Assembly: GCA_050309765.1 (NCBI GenBank)
Contig: JBNRMU010000144.1
Coordinates: forward strand, 1 to 23,209
Source of the DNA: CALWRM01 sp050309765
GTDB taxonomy: Bacteria; Bacillota; Clostridia; Christensenellales; UBA1750
DNA: 23,209 bases
Direction: 5' to 3'
How positions within the stretch are numbered: position 1 is the stretch's first letter; the number at the start of each line of letters is the position of its first letter. The notes beneath the pieces are model-generated. The model saw only the letters and a list, made by a program, of their open reading frames with translations, ran no database searches and had not been told where the DNA came from. The position numbers and the translations under genes are program-made. This document shows positions 7,458 through 14,067 of this stretch, in pieces.

Positions 7458-8507
7458 ATGTTGGACAGACACTTGTATGAGAGCCTGGAAAGGGCTTTAC
7501 ACGGCATCGGGCTGCCCATTACCGTGTTGGACGCGCAGGGGGAGACCATCTATCCGTATGGAGAACCCAGCCGCCTTTCCAAACCGGACAGCCGCACGGA
7601 GGATGGCCTTGTGCGTCAGGACGGCTATCTGTTTCAAAAGCTGAGCGGCACACCGCCGATCTATGTGGCGCTGCCCGAGCTTCTTCCCGCTGCGGAACAG
7701 ACGCTGCGCCTTGCGTCCACGTTGGTATCCGTGCTGCTGAAAAACGATTCTGGCACGCCCACGCGCGAGGATATGTACCGCCGCATCCTCCAGGACAACT
7801 TGAACGGTACCGAACTGGAAACGCAGGCGATCGAGCTGGGTGTGATGCTGGAGGCGGAACGCTGCGTTTTGCTGTTCCAGTCCGACGGCAATGCGCAGCC
7901 CATTGTCAGCGCCCTGACGGAGCTGTTCGACGGCAGCAGTGAGGATTGCGTCGTGGCCCTGGGCCGCAATTCCGTCGCCCTGGTGCGCAGCATGGAGCAT
8001 GTGGTTTTCCAGGAGCTGCCGGAATTCGTCCTGGCCGTGGCCGATACCGTGCGCGAGGAATCCGGCGTCGGCTTTTCCGCGGGCATCGGCGAGCCCGTTT
8101 CCCAGCTGCAGAAGCTGTACGAAAGCCTGCAGGAGGCGCGCAGCGCTCTGGAGATCGGCCGCACCTTCCACCCGGGCGAGGCGGTGTTCCTCTATCGTTC
8201 CCTGATGGTGGAACGCTTTTTGCAGGAGGTTCCTTCCGCCACGGCGAAGAAGTACTATGAGCTTTTGTTCAACCGGCGCAATATGCGCGTCTTCAACGAA
8301 GAAATGGTCCGTACCATCGACACTTTTTTCGACTGTCATCTCAACGTATCCGAGGCGGCAAGGCGGCTGTACATCCACAGAAACACCCTCGTTTACCGCC
8401 TGGATAAGGTGCAAAAGAGCACCGGACTGGACCTGAGGACCTTTGAGGACGCCATCACCTTCCGCATGCTGCGGATGCTCGGCCGGCGCAGCGAAAGCAA
8501 ACAGTAG
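7458..8507 (+). CDS. CdaR/PucR-type transcriptional regulator
   Basis: A 349-residue protein with a C-terminal PucR-type helix-turn-helix (HTH_30): NVSEAARRLYIHRNTLVYRL (296-315) followed by the usual DLRTFEDAITFRML tail. The middle (about 120-250) matches the GGDEF-like fold seen in CdaR proteins, including FSAGIGEPVSQLQKLYESLQEA (split 206-227). The N-terminal 90 residues resemble a small sensor domain (ITVLDAQGETIYPYG). Known CdaR regulators respond to sugar acids or similar small molecules, so this one may sense a carbohydrate, which would fit the adjacent sugar ABC ATPase. ATG 7458 has AAAGGAG 13 bases upstream; the frame opens earlier inside the hairpin, with no ribosome site. The effector and targets are unknown. 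Confidence 0.82.
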   Translation: MLDRHLYESLERALHGIGLPITVLDAQGETIYPYGEPSRLSKPDSRTEDGLVRQDGYLFQKLSGTPPIYVALPELLPAAEQTLRLASTLVSVLLKNDSGTPTREDMYRRILQDNLNGTELETQAIELGVMLEAERCVLLFQSDGNAQPIVSALTELFDGSSEDCVVALGRNSVALVRSMEHVVFQELPEFVLAVADTVREESGVGFSAGIGEPVSQLQKLYESLQEARSALEIGRTFHPGEAVFLYRSLMVERFLQEVPSATAKKYYELLFNRRNMRVFNEEMVRTIDTFFDCHLNVSEAARRLYIHRNTLVYRLDKVQKSTGLDLRTFEDAITFRMLRMLGRRSESKQ

Positions 8508-8544
8508 GACATTTTCATTCCCCTAAGGAGGCTTTTCGGGCCCT

Positions 8545-9783
8545 ATGAAAAAAACCATCTCCATAGTTATATATACCTGCGTCCTCGTGCTGGTCACGGC
8601 CATCGTTACCTGTAGTGCGACCATGCTCGCTTTGTCCGTGCGCAGGCTGCAGCAGGGCGAAACCGTGTCCATCACCAAGGAAGAGTATGCGCTGCTTGAA
8701 CAGTACAAAAAGCTGGAAGTGCTATCCAACGCCCTGGACGAGAACTACTATCTGGATGTGGACGGGCAAAGTCTGATGGACGGTGCGGCCTACGGCATGG
8801 TGGACAGCCTGGGCGACCCCTATTCCACCTATTTGACCAGCGAGGATATGGACGCCCTCATGGAGGAGGACAAGGGCGAATACGTGGGCATCGGCGGCAC
8901 CTTCCTGATGGACCCGCAGACAGGCGCCATGGTGATCACGCGAATCTATCCCGGAAGCCCCCTGTCCATGACGGACGCACAGGTGGGAGACCAGCTGTAC
9001 GCGGTGGACGGCGAACCCGTTATCGGTCTGGATCAGACGACAGTCGCGACCCGCATCCGCGGGGAGGAGAACACCTCCGTGCAGATCACCCTTCTGCGCG
9101 GCAGCGAGCAGCATGTTTACACCCTCACCCGCAAGCTGGTGGAGGTGATCGATGTGGATTATCGCATGGTCGAAAACGATACGCTGCTGATCACTTTGAG
9201 TTCCTTTTCCACGCATGCGGATAAGGCTTTCAAGGAAGCTGTGGAGTACGGCAAAAAACAGAAGATGAAGGCGTTGATCATCGATCTGCGCAACAACGGC
9301 GGCGGGGACAGCGGCGTGTTGCAGAGCATCGCGGATATCCTCCTGCCGGAAGGCGTCATCTTCTATACGGAAACCAAGCAGGGCGACCGCACGACCTTCC
9401 GTTCCGACGCCAAATACCTGGGCGTGGAGACGGTGGTGCTTTGCGACGGCAATTCTGCCAGTGCCAGCGAGGTGCTGATCGCAGCTCTGCAGGATTACGA
9501 CGCGGCCACGATCATCGGCACCGAGACCTTCGGCAAGGCCATCGGCCAATCGACCATGCAGCTGAACGAGGATGGCTCCGGCGTGTACCTGACGACCGTG
9601 CGCGTGTATTCGCCCAAGGGCCGCAACTGGCACGGCGAAGGACTGGATCCCGATCTTGTTGTGGAGCTGCCGGACGACCTGGTCAGCAATCCCTTGCTGC
9701 GCACGGACGAAAATGATTTGCAGCTGCAGGAGGCCCTGCGCGTGATCCGCGAAAAGCTCAGCGGTGAAAGCGCGGCCGCTTAA
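8545..9783 (+). CDS. S41 family C-terminal processing peptidase (CtpA/CtpB type)
   Basis: A 412-residue membrane-anchored serine protease. An uncleaved signal anchor spans about residues 7-30, followed by a short linker, a PDZ domain (about 112-195, GEYVGIGG onward) and the S41 protease domain. Catalytic Ser306 lies in NSASASE and Lys331 in FGKAIGQS, 25 residues apart as in CtpB and D1P, with Gln335 at Lys+4, so the Ser-Lys-Gln set is complete. IDLRNNGGG (246-254) is the usual S41 segment. ATG 8545 has TAAGGAGG 13 bases upstream. It starts 37 bases after the regulator gene and probably shares its transcript. Family members trim envelope or sporulation proteins outside the membrane; its substrate is not visible. 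Confidence 0.92.
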   Translation: MKKTISIVIYTCVLVLVTAIVTCSATMLALSVRRLQQGETVSITKEEYALLEQYKKLEVLSNALDENYYLDVDGQSLMDGAAYGMVDSLGDPYSTYLTSEDMDALMEEDKGEYVGIGGTFLMDPQTGAMVITRIYPGSPLSMTDAQVGDQLYAVDGEPVIGLDQTTVATRIRGEENTSVQITLLRGSEQHVYTLTRKLVEVIDVDYRMVENDTLLITLSSFSTHADKAFKEAVEYGKKQKMKALIIDLRNNGGGDSGVLQSIADILLPEGVIFYTETKQGDRTTFRSDAKYLGVETVVLCDGNSASASEVLIAALQDYDAATIIGTETFGKAIGQSTMQLNEDGSGVYLTTVRVYSPKGRNWHGEGLDPDLVVELPDDLVSNPLLRTDENDLQLQEALRVIREKLSGESAAA

Positions 9784-9814
9784 GCTGCGAACAGAACCTT
9801 AAAAAGCGAGGGAA

Positions 9815-9851
9815 CGGCCGTCCGACGAGCCATGCGGACGGCCGCCGTTTT
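9815..9851 (+). terminator. Terminator after the S41 peptidase gene
   Basis: A perfect 10-bp GC stem (CGGCCGTCCG 9815-9824 with CGGACGGCCG 9835-9844) and a 10-base loop, then CCGTTTT. The T-tract is short but the stem is very stable. Confidence 0.65.
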
Positions 9852-9966
9852 GGCTTTATGCAGCCGAATACAGCCCATTTTTTCACGTATTTTTCTGCGA
9901 ACGATCCGGCGTTGATGGCTGGGTTATATCTGGAAACTCACCGCCTAAAAAATGAACAAAAAAGAC

Positions 9967-9995
9967 TTGACAAAGGATTTGTGCATGGATATAAT
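9967..9995 (+). promoter_or_regulatory. Consensus promoter of the tRNA operon
   Basis: TTGACA (9967-9972), exactly 17 bases, TATAAT (9990-9995): a perfect sigma-A consensus about 43 bases before the first tRNA. The -10 sits inside the inverted repeat TGGAT-N6-ATCCA (9986-10001). Confidence 0.88.
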
Positions 9996-10037
9996 AATCC
10001 ATGTCGTCGCGCTGGTGTGTCCGGCGGACATCGGTGG

Positions 10038-10113
10038 GGGAGCATAGCTCAGCTGGGAGAGCACTTGCCTTACAAGCAAGGGGTCACAGGTTCGAGCCCT
10101 GTTGTTCCCACCA
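10038..10113 (+). tRNA. tRNA-Val (anticodon TAC)
   Basis: A 76-base cloverleaf: acceptor GGGAGCA/TGTTCCC (one G-T pair), D-arm GCTC/GAGC, anticodon stem CTTGC/GCAAG with loop CTTACAA (TAC at 10071-10073), T-arm ACAGG/CCTGT with loop TTCGAGC, discriminator A and encoded CCA. First gene of a five-tRNA operon. Confidence 0.96.
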
Positions 10114-10121
10114 CAAATCGT

Positions 10122-10198
10122 GGCCCGGTAGTTCAGTTGGTTAGAATGCCAGCCTGTCACGCTGGAGGTCGAGGGTTCGAGCCCCTTCCGGGTCGCCA
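10122..10198 (+). tRNA. tRNA-Asp (anticodon GTC)
   Basis: A 77-base cloverleaf: acceptor GGCCCGG/CCGGGTC, anticodon stem CCAGC/GCTGG with loop CTGTCAC (GTC at 10156-10158), T-arm GAGGG/CCCTT with loop TTCGAGC, discriminator G and encoded CCA. It starts eight bases after tRNA-Val. Confidence 0.96.
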
Positions 10199-10203
10199 TT
10201 TTT

Positions 10204-10279
10204 GCCTGGGTAGCTCAGCTGGTAGAGCAGTAGACTGAAAATCTACGTGTCGGTGGTTCAACTCCGCCCCTAGGCACCA
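10204..10279 (+). tRNA. tRNA-Phe (anticodon GAA)
   Basis: A 76-base cloverleaf: acceptor GCCTGGG/CCTAGGC, anticodon stem GTAGA/TCTAC with loop CTGAAAA (GAA at 10237-10239), T-arm GGTGG/CCGCC with loop TTCAACT, discriminator A and encoded CCA. It starts five bases after tRNA-Asp. Confidence 0.96.
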
Positions 10280-10285
10280 ATTGAT

Positions 10286-10360
10286 GCGGTAGTAGCTCAG
10301 TGGTAGAGTGCCACCTTGCCAAGGTGGATGTCGCGAGTCCGAATCTCGTCTACCGCTCCA
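10286..10360 (+). tRNA. tRNA-Gly (anticodon GCC), unusual T-loop
   Basis: A 75-base cloverleaf: acceptor GCGGTAG/CTACCGC, anticodon stem CCACC/GGTGG with loop TTGCCAA (GCC at 10318-10320), T-stem GCGAG/CTCGT, discriminator T and encoded CCA. The T-loop reads TCCGAAT instead of TTCGAAT, so the base at standard position 55 (10339) is C, not the near-universal T that becomes pseudouridine. All stems are intact, so it may still be functional. Confidence 0.92.
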
Positions 10361-10367
10361 ACGAGCG

Positions 10368-10395
10368 GTTTGCCCACGCGATTGCGTGGGCAAAC
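10368..10395 (+). other. Perfect hairpin in the tRNA-Gly/tRNA-Cys spacer
   Basis: A perfect 12-bp inverted repeat (GTTTGCCCACGC 10368-10379, GCGTGGGCAAAC 10384-10395) with loop GATT. It is followed by TAAAATGG, so there is no T-run. It occupies most of the 41-base spacer, while the other tRNA spacers are 5-8 bases. Possible roles are an RNase processing site or a partial attenuator; this is inference. Confidence 0.75.
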
Positions 10396-10401
10396 TAAAA
10401 T

Positions 10402-10476
10402 GGTGCCATAGCCAAGTGGTAAGGCAAAGGTCTGCAAAACCTTCATTCCCCGGTTCAAATCCGGGTGGCACCTCCA
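10402..10476 (+). tRNA. tRNA-Cys (anticodon GCA)
   Basis: A 75-base cloverleaf: acceptor GGTGCCA/TGGCACC, D-arm GCC/GGC, anticodon stem AAGGT/ACCTT with loop CTGCAAA (GCA at 10434-10436), T-arm CCCGG/CCGGG with loop TTCAAAT, discriminator T and encoded CCA. Last gene of the tRNA operon. Confidence 0.96.
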
Positions 10477-10477
10477 T

Positions 10478-10519
10478 CGTCGTCGCAAGGCTTAGTGCTT
10501 TGCGACGATGTTTTTATTT
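10478..10519 (+). terminator. Terminator of the tRNA operon
   Basis: A 14-bp stem (10478-10491 with 10497-10510, two G-T pairs) with loop TTAGT, then TTTTTATTT. It begins directly after the tRNA-Cys CCA end. Confidence 0.85.
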
Positions 10520-10631
10520 GCGGAGAATACCGTCGCGGTTTGGGTTATCCCTTCCGGACGGAACAGGCGTGACCGCTGTTATTCCTAACGCTGAGAATTT
10601 ATGATATCAATACTATTTCTTTGAACAACCC

Positions 10632-10660
10632 TTGTTTTTCTGCTACTGATGTGCTAGTAT
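10632..10660 (+). promoter_or_regulatory. Promoter of the methyltransferase-rho operon
   Basis: TTGTTT (10632-10637), 17 bases, TAGTAT (10655-10660), with TGC directly before the -10 (extended -10). The leader to ATG 10951 would be about 285 bases, long enough to hold regulatory structure; Rho genes are commonly autoregulated in their leaders. Confidence 0.5.
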
Positions 10661-10950
10661 AGAACAAATACCAAATCTTTTATCGCTCATTTGCTTATCT
10701 GCAGCCCTGGTTGTGGCTAAGCCATGCGCTTTTTCTGCGTTCAGTGCAGGCATATTTTGCCATGCGCCGGCGTTCCCCGAATCTTGCCCGACGACTTACT
10801 TGTGGGCAGCTGCTTCCATTGCATATCCTTGTTAAGAATGCTTTCAATTCAATACTGTCTGTGCGCGCTTTTTGCTGCGGCAGCGGTGTGTTCAATGGCT
10901 TTTTTTGGGCGTTTTGGCATAGAATGAGTCTTGGGAGGGTATCCTTTGGT

Positions 10951-11997
10951 ATGACGATCGCCATTTTGCTATGGCCTCATGCAAATTCACGTTATTATGC
11001 ATCCCTGCGAGAGCTTTCCCTGGCGGAGCTTGGGATACTGCTTTCCGCCTGCGAAGGCGTCGGCAAGCCCTTTTTTCAGGAGCTTTCCGGTATCGAATTC
11101 CTCTGCTTTGAGGCAGATGCGTACGACGATGCGCTGCGCTCGCGGCTTGCGCGCTTTTCCAGCGGATACGCCGTATTCGCCGTGGAAGGGGAGTGCATGC
11201 AGCCCTTGCAGGCCGGCAATCGGTTGCTCCTCGGCACGGACATTTCCGGAATCCTCAAGTACAAGGGCAAGACGAACGAGATGTTCTCCGGCCTTTTGAT
11301 CAACACGGCGGTGTTTTCCTCGGCCTACCGAGACAGGTTCTCCGAATCGCTCTGTGTGCTGGATCCCATGTGCGGGCGCGGCACCTCGCTGTTTGAAGCG
11401 CTGCGGCGCGGCTATAAGGCCGTTGGTGTGGAGATAGACAAGACGGACGTCCAGCAAACGGAACAATTCCTAAAGAGGTACCTGGAATACAACCGATATA
11501 AGTATGAGCTAAAAAAGCAGTCGCTCACCGTGCCCGGCGCAGAGCCTGCCAGAAAGACGCAGTTTTGTTTTGCCCAGGACGCAAAGGAAATGCGCGACAA
11601 GCCGTTTTCGCTGGAATTGGTGCAGGGTGACACGCTCAACTTCCGTTACTACGCGCAAAAGCCGTTCGCCCATGCGCTGGTGTGCGATCTTCCCTACGGC
11701 GTGTTTCACGAAAGCCGCGACGGAAAGGACCGCACCGCGCTAGATGCGATGATGAAAAAAGCCCTGATCGCCTGGAAAAGTGCTCTTTTGCCGGGAGCGG
11801 GGGTTGCGCTTTCCTTCAACAGCAATACGCTGCCGCTGATTAAAGCGCGGCAGATGCTGGAAGACGCCGGATATGAGATTTGCACCGGCGGCGAATACGA
11901 TCGGTTTTCTCATTGGGTGGAGCAGGCGATTCAGCGGGACGTGGCGGTGGCCCGGTTCCCGGGAAAAAACCCTGCCGGAAAGGGAGAGACAAAATGA
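10951..11997 (+). CDS. TRM11/TRM-G10-like SAM-dependent RNA methyltransferase
   Basis: A 348-residue class I methyltransferase. Seen: SAM-binding motif I LDPMCGRGTSLFEA (137-150) followed by GVEID, and motif IV CDLPYG (245-250), the NPPY-like catalytic signature of N2-guanine methyltransferases in the UPF0020/TRM11 group. ILKYKGKTNEMFSGLLIN (101-118) is typical of the Firmicute TRM11-like subgroup. The first 100 residues replace a clear THUMP domain. ATG 10951 has GGGAGGG about 11 bases upstream. Its stop overlaps the rho start (ATGA at 11994-11997), implying translational coupling. The target is probably a tRNA or rRNA guanine, but the site is not readable from sequence. Confidence 0.78.
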   Translation: MTIAILLWPHANSRYYASLRELSLAELGILLSACEGVGKPFFQELSGIEFLCFEADAYDDALRSRLARFSSGYAVFAVEGECMQPLQAGNRLLLGTDISGILKYKGKTNEMFSGLLINTAVFSSAYRDRFSESLCVLDPMCGRGTSLFEALRRGYKAVGVEIDKTDVQQTEQFLKRYLEYNRYKYELKKQSLTVPGAEPARKTQFCFAQDAKEMRDKPFSLELVQGDTLNFRYYAQKPFAHALVCDLPYGVFHESRDGKDRTALDAMMKKALIAWKSALLPGAGVALSFNSNTLPLIKARQMLEDAGYEICTGGEYDRFSHWVEQAIQRDVAVARFPGKNPAGKGETK

Positions 11998-13571
11998 CGC
12001 TTGAACAGTACGAGGCGATCAGCCTGCTTAAGCTGCGCCGCATAGCAAAGGACATGGGGGTCGCTTCCCCGACGATCTATCCCAAGAGGGAACTGATCCA
12101 AAAAATGCTGGAGAAAGAAGGCATCGTGGTCAAGCTGGAGGATCTGGCAACGCCGGTGCCCGGCCGGCGCGCCAAGAAGGCTGTTTTACCCGAAAACATT
12201 GTTGCGCCTGACGTACAAAAAGCAGAAGAGGCAGCAGCCCCACAGCCGGAGCCTGCGCCTGTTTCTCCCGCGGCAGCGCAAGAGCAGGCTGCGCCCGTGC
12301 AGCCCGCTGTGATGGCTGATAAGAAAGCGGAAACCGTTCCCCAGCTTTCCGATGCGCCCAAGCCGGCGGTGAGCGAGCTGCTTTCAAGCGGCGACTGCGG
12401 CGATTGCGAAGGTGTGCTGGAACTGATGCCCGAGGGCTACGGCTTTCTGCGCTGCAGCGGCTATCTGCCGGGTCCCAACGATGTATACGTTTCCATCAAG
12501 CAGATCCGCCGCTTCGGCCTGCGCACCGGCGACCTGGTCAAGGGCAAGACCCGTCCGCGCAGAGAAAACGAGCGCTATTATGCCCTTTTGTTCATCGAAA
12601 GCATCAACGACGAGGCGCCGCGCCCTGCGGAACAGCGCCGCAATTTTGACGAACTGACGCCGGTGTTCCCCGATGAGCGCTATACCATGGAGCGCAAGGA
12701 CGATCCTTCCGACCTGGCCCTGCGCGTGATGGACCTGCTTTCGCCCATCGGCAAAGGCCAGCGCGGCCTGATCGTCGCACCCCCCAAGGCGGGCAAGACC
12801 ATCCTGCTCAAAAAGATCGCTTCCTCGGTGGAAAAGAACTATCCGGACGTCAAGCTCATCGTCCTTTTGATCGACGAGCGACCGGAGGAAGTCACGGACA
12901 TGCAGCGCTCCATCTCCGGCGAGGTGGTCTATTCCACCTTTGACGAATTGCCCGAGCACCACACCCGCGTGGCGGAGATCGTCTTTGAACGTGCCCAGCG
13001 AATGGTGGAGCAGGGCAAGGACGTGGTAATCCTGCTGGATTCCATCACCAGGCTTTCCCGCGCCTACAACCTCGTGGTTCCGCCCACGGGCCGCACGCTT
13101 TCCGGCGGCCTGGACCCGGGCGCGCTGCACAAGCCCAAGCGCTTTTTCGGCGCCGCCCGCAAGATCGAGGGCGGCGGCAGCCTGACCATCATCGCCACGG
13201 CGCTGGTAGAGACCGGCTCGCGCATGGACGATATTATTTACGAGGAGTTCAAGGGCACGGGCAACATGGAGATACACCTGGACCGCGGCCTGTCGGAAAA
13301 AAGGATCTTCCCCGCCATCGACCTGAACCGCTCCGGCACGCGGCGCGAGGAATATCTGCTCTCGGCGGAAGAGATGGAATGCAGCTTCAACATCCGCAAG
13401 CTTCTCTCGTCCTCCAACACCACGGACGCCACGGACCAGCTGCTTTCCCTGATGGCAAAGACGACCAGCAATCGGGAATTCACCGAGCGCATGCGCGATT
13501 GGATGAACGCCTACGAGCGGCAGGGATACACCTTCGGCTCGGGCGGCGCGCGTTATTCCAAGGGAAAATAA
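11994..13571 (+). CDS. rho: Transcription termination factor Rho
   Basis: A 525-residue hexameric RNA helicase that ends transcription by pulling RNA from RNA polymerase. Domains in order: Rho N-terminal helical domain (1-50), a low-complexity Ala/Pro/Glu/Gln linker (about 55-128), the RNA-binding cold-shock-like domain with GYGFLRCSGYLPGPNDVYVS (148-167), and the ATPase core with Walker A APPKAGKT (262-269), VVILLDSITRLSRAYN (344-359), GRTLSGGLDPGAL (366-378) and FFGAARKIEGGGSLTIIA (384-401). All core motifs are intact. ATG 11994 overlaps the methyltransferase stop, with a GGGAGAG site just upstream. The linker makes it about 100 residues longer than the roughly 420-residue E. coli protein. 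Confidence 0.95.
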   Translation: MTLEQYEAISLLKLRRIAKDMGVASPTIYPKRELIQKMLEKEGIVVKLEDLATPVPGRRAKKAVLPENIVAPDVQKAEEAAAPQPEPAPVSPAAAQEQAAPVQPAVMADKKAETVPQLSDAPKPAVSELLSSGDCGDCEGVLELMPEGYGFLRCSGYLPGPNDVYVSIKQIRRFGLRTGDLVKGKTRPRRENERYYALLFIESINDEAPRPAEQRRNFDELTPVFPDERYTMERKDDPSDLALRVMDLLSPIGKGQRGLIVAPPKAGKTILLKKIASSVEKNYPDVKLIVLLIDERPEEVTDMQRSISGEVVYSTFDELPEHHTRVAEIVFERAQRMVEQGKDVVILLDSITRLSRAYNLVVPPTGRTLSGGLDPGALHKPKRFFGAARKIEGGGSLTIIATALVETGSRMDDIIYEEFKGTGNMEIHLDRGLSEKRIFPAIDLNRSGTRREEYLLSAEEMECSFNIRKLLSSSNTTDATDQLLSLMAKTTSNREFTERMRDWMNAYERQGYTFGSGGARYSKGK

Positions 13572-13579
13572 AATGAGTT

Positions 13580-13617
13580 CCGCCCCCGTACAAAATGTGC
13601 GGGGGCGGATGATTTTT
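13580..13617 (+). terminator. Terminator after rho
   Basis: A 12-bp GC-rich stem (13580-13591 with 13597-13608, CCGCCCCCG arm) with loop AAAAT, then ATGATTTTT. It starts nine bases after the rho stop. Confidence 0.85.
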
Positions 13618-13618
13618 G

Positions 13619-13647
13619 CTGTCAGATGAGCAAAAATGTGGTATCAT
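13619..13647 (+). promoter_or_regulatory. Promoter of the DRTGG-PHP pair
   Basis: CTGTCA (13619-13624), 17 bases, TATCAT (13642-13647), with TGG before the -10 (extended -10). It lies about 60 bases upstream of ATG 13708 and directly after the rho terminator. Confidence 0.5.
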
Positions 13648-13707
13648 AAGTAAGGATAAGAACGTCCGCTGCGGTCTTTGGCCGCCGCAGGAGGAGGAAG
13701 AAAAGAC

Positions 13708-14058
13708 ATGAAAGTCGCCGAACTTATGCAAAAATGCGATTTGAAGCTGCTCAATCCCGGCGTTTCGCTGGAAGGGGAAGCGTCGTTCGGTTTTTGCTGC
13801 GATCTGCTCAGCTGGGTTATGACAAGGGCCTGCCAGGGCACCGCGTGGATCACCGTGATGACCCACATGAACGTGGTGGCCGTGGCGGCACTGCTGGATT
13901 TGAGCTGCGTGATCATTCCTGAGTCCATCGAGGTGGACGCAGCCGTGCTGGATAAGGCTCTGGAGGAGGGCATCCCCGTGCTTTCCAGCGACAAGACCGG
14001 CTTTGAGATCGCAGGCGAGCTGTACGGCCTGGGCCTGACCAGGCCTGTGAAAGGATAG
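13708..14058 (+). CDS. DRTGG-domain small protein
   Basis: A 116-residue single-domain protein resembling the DRTGG domain (related to the N-terminal part of HPr kinase and CBS-linked phosphotransacetylase domains). Seen: CCDLLSWVMTRACQGTAWIT (30-49), MTHMNVVAVAAL (51-62) and the EEGIPVLSSDKTGFEIAGEL block (86-105). The DRTGG signature itself is not literal here. ATG 13708 has GGAGGAGGAAG upstream; the longer frame from 13678 starts inside that site. It lies nine bases before a PHP-domain gene. In many Clostridia such DRTGG and PHP genes sit beside electron-bifurcating hydrogenase genes, but none is in this window. The biochemical role is unknown; possibly ligand sensing. Confidence 0.75.
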   Translation: MKVAELMQKCDLKLLNPGVSLEGEASFGFCCDLLSWVMTRACQGTAWITVMTHMNVVAVAALLDLSCVIIPESIEVDAAVLDKALEEGIPVLSSDKTGFEIAGELYGLGLTRPVKG

Positions 14059-14067
14059 GGGAGAGCC

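Larger units (their letters stand above)
10477..10950. other. Intergenic region between tRNA-Cys and the methyltransferase gene
   Basis: Holds the tRNA terminator and one good promoter, then a long leader of about 285 bases. The methyltransferase frame is open from TTG 10711, but the extra residues there are not preceded by a ribosome site and do not resemble the family, so I treat them as untranslated. I see no other gene in it. Confidence 0.55.

Noticed and set aside
10711..10950. An 80-residue N-terminal extension of the methyltransferase
   Set aside because: It starts at TTG without a ribosome site, and its sequence does not resemble the family; ATG 10951 has GGGAGGG upstream.
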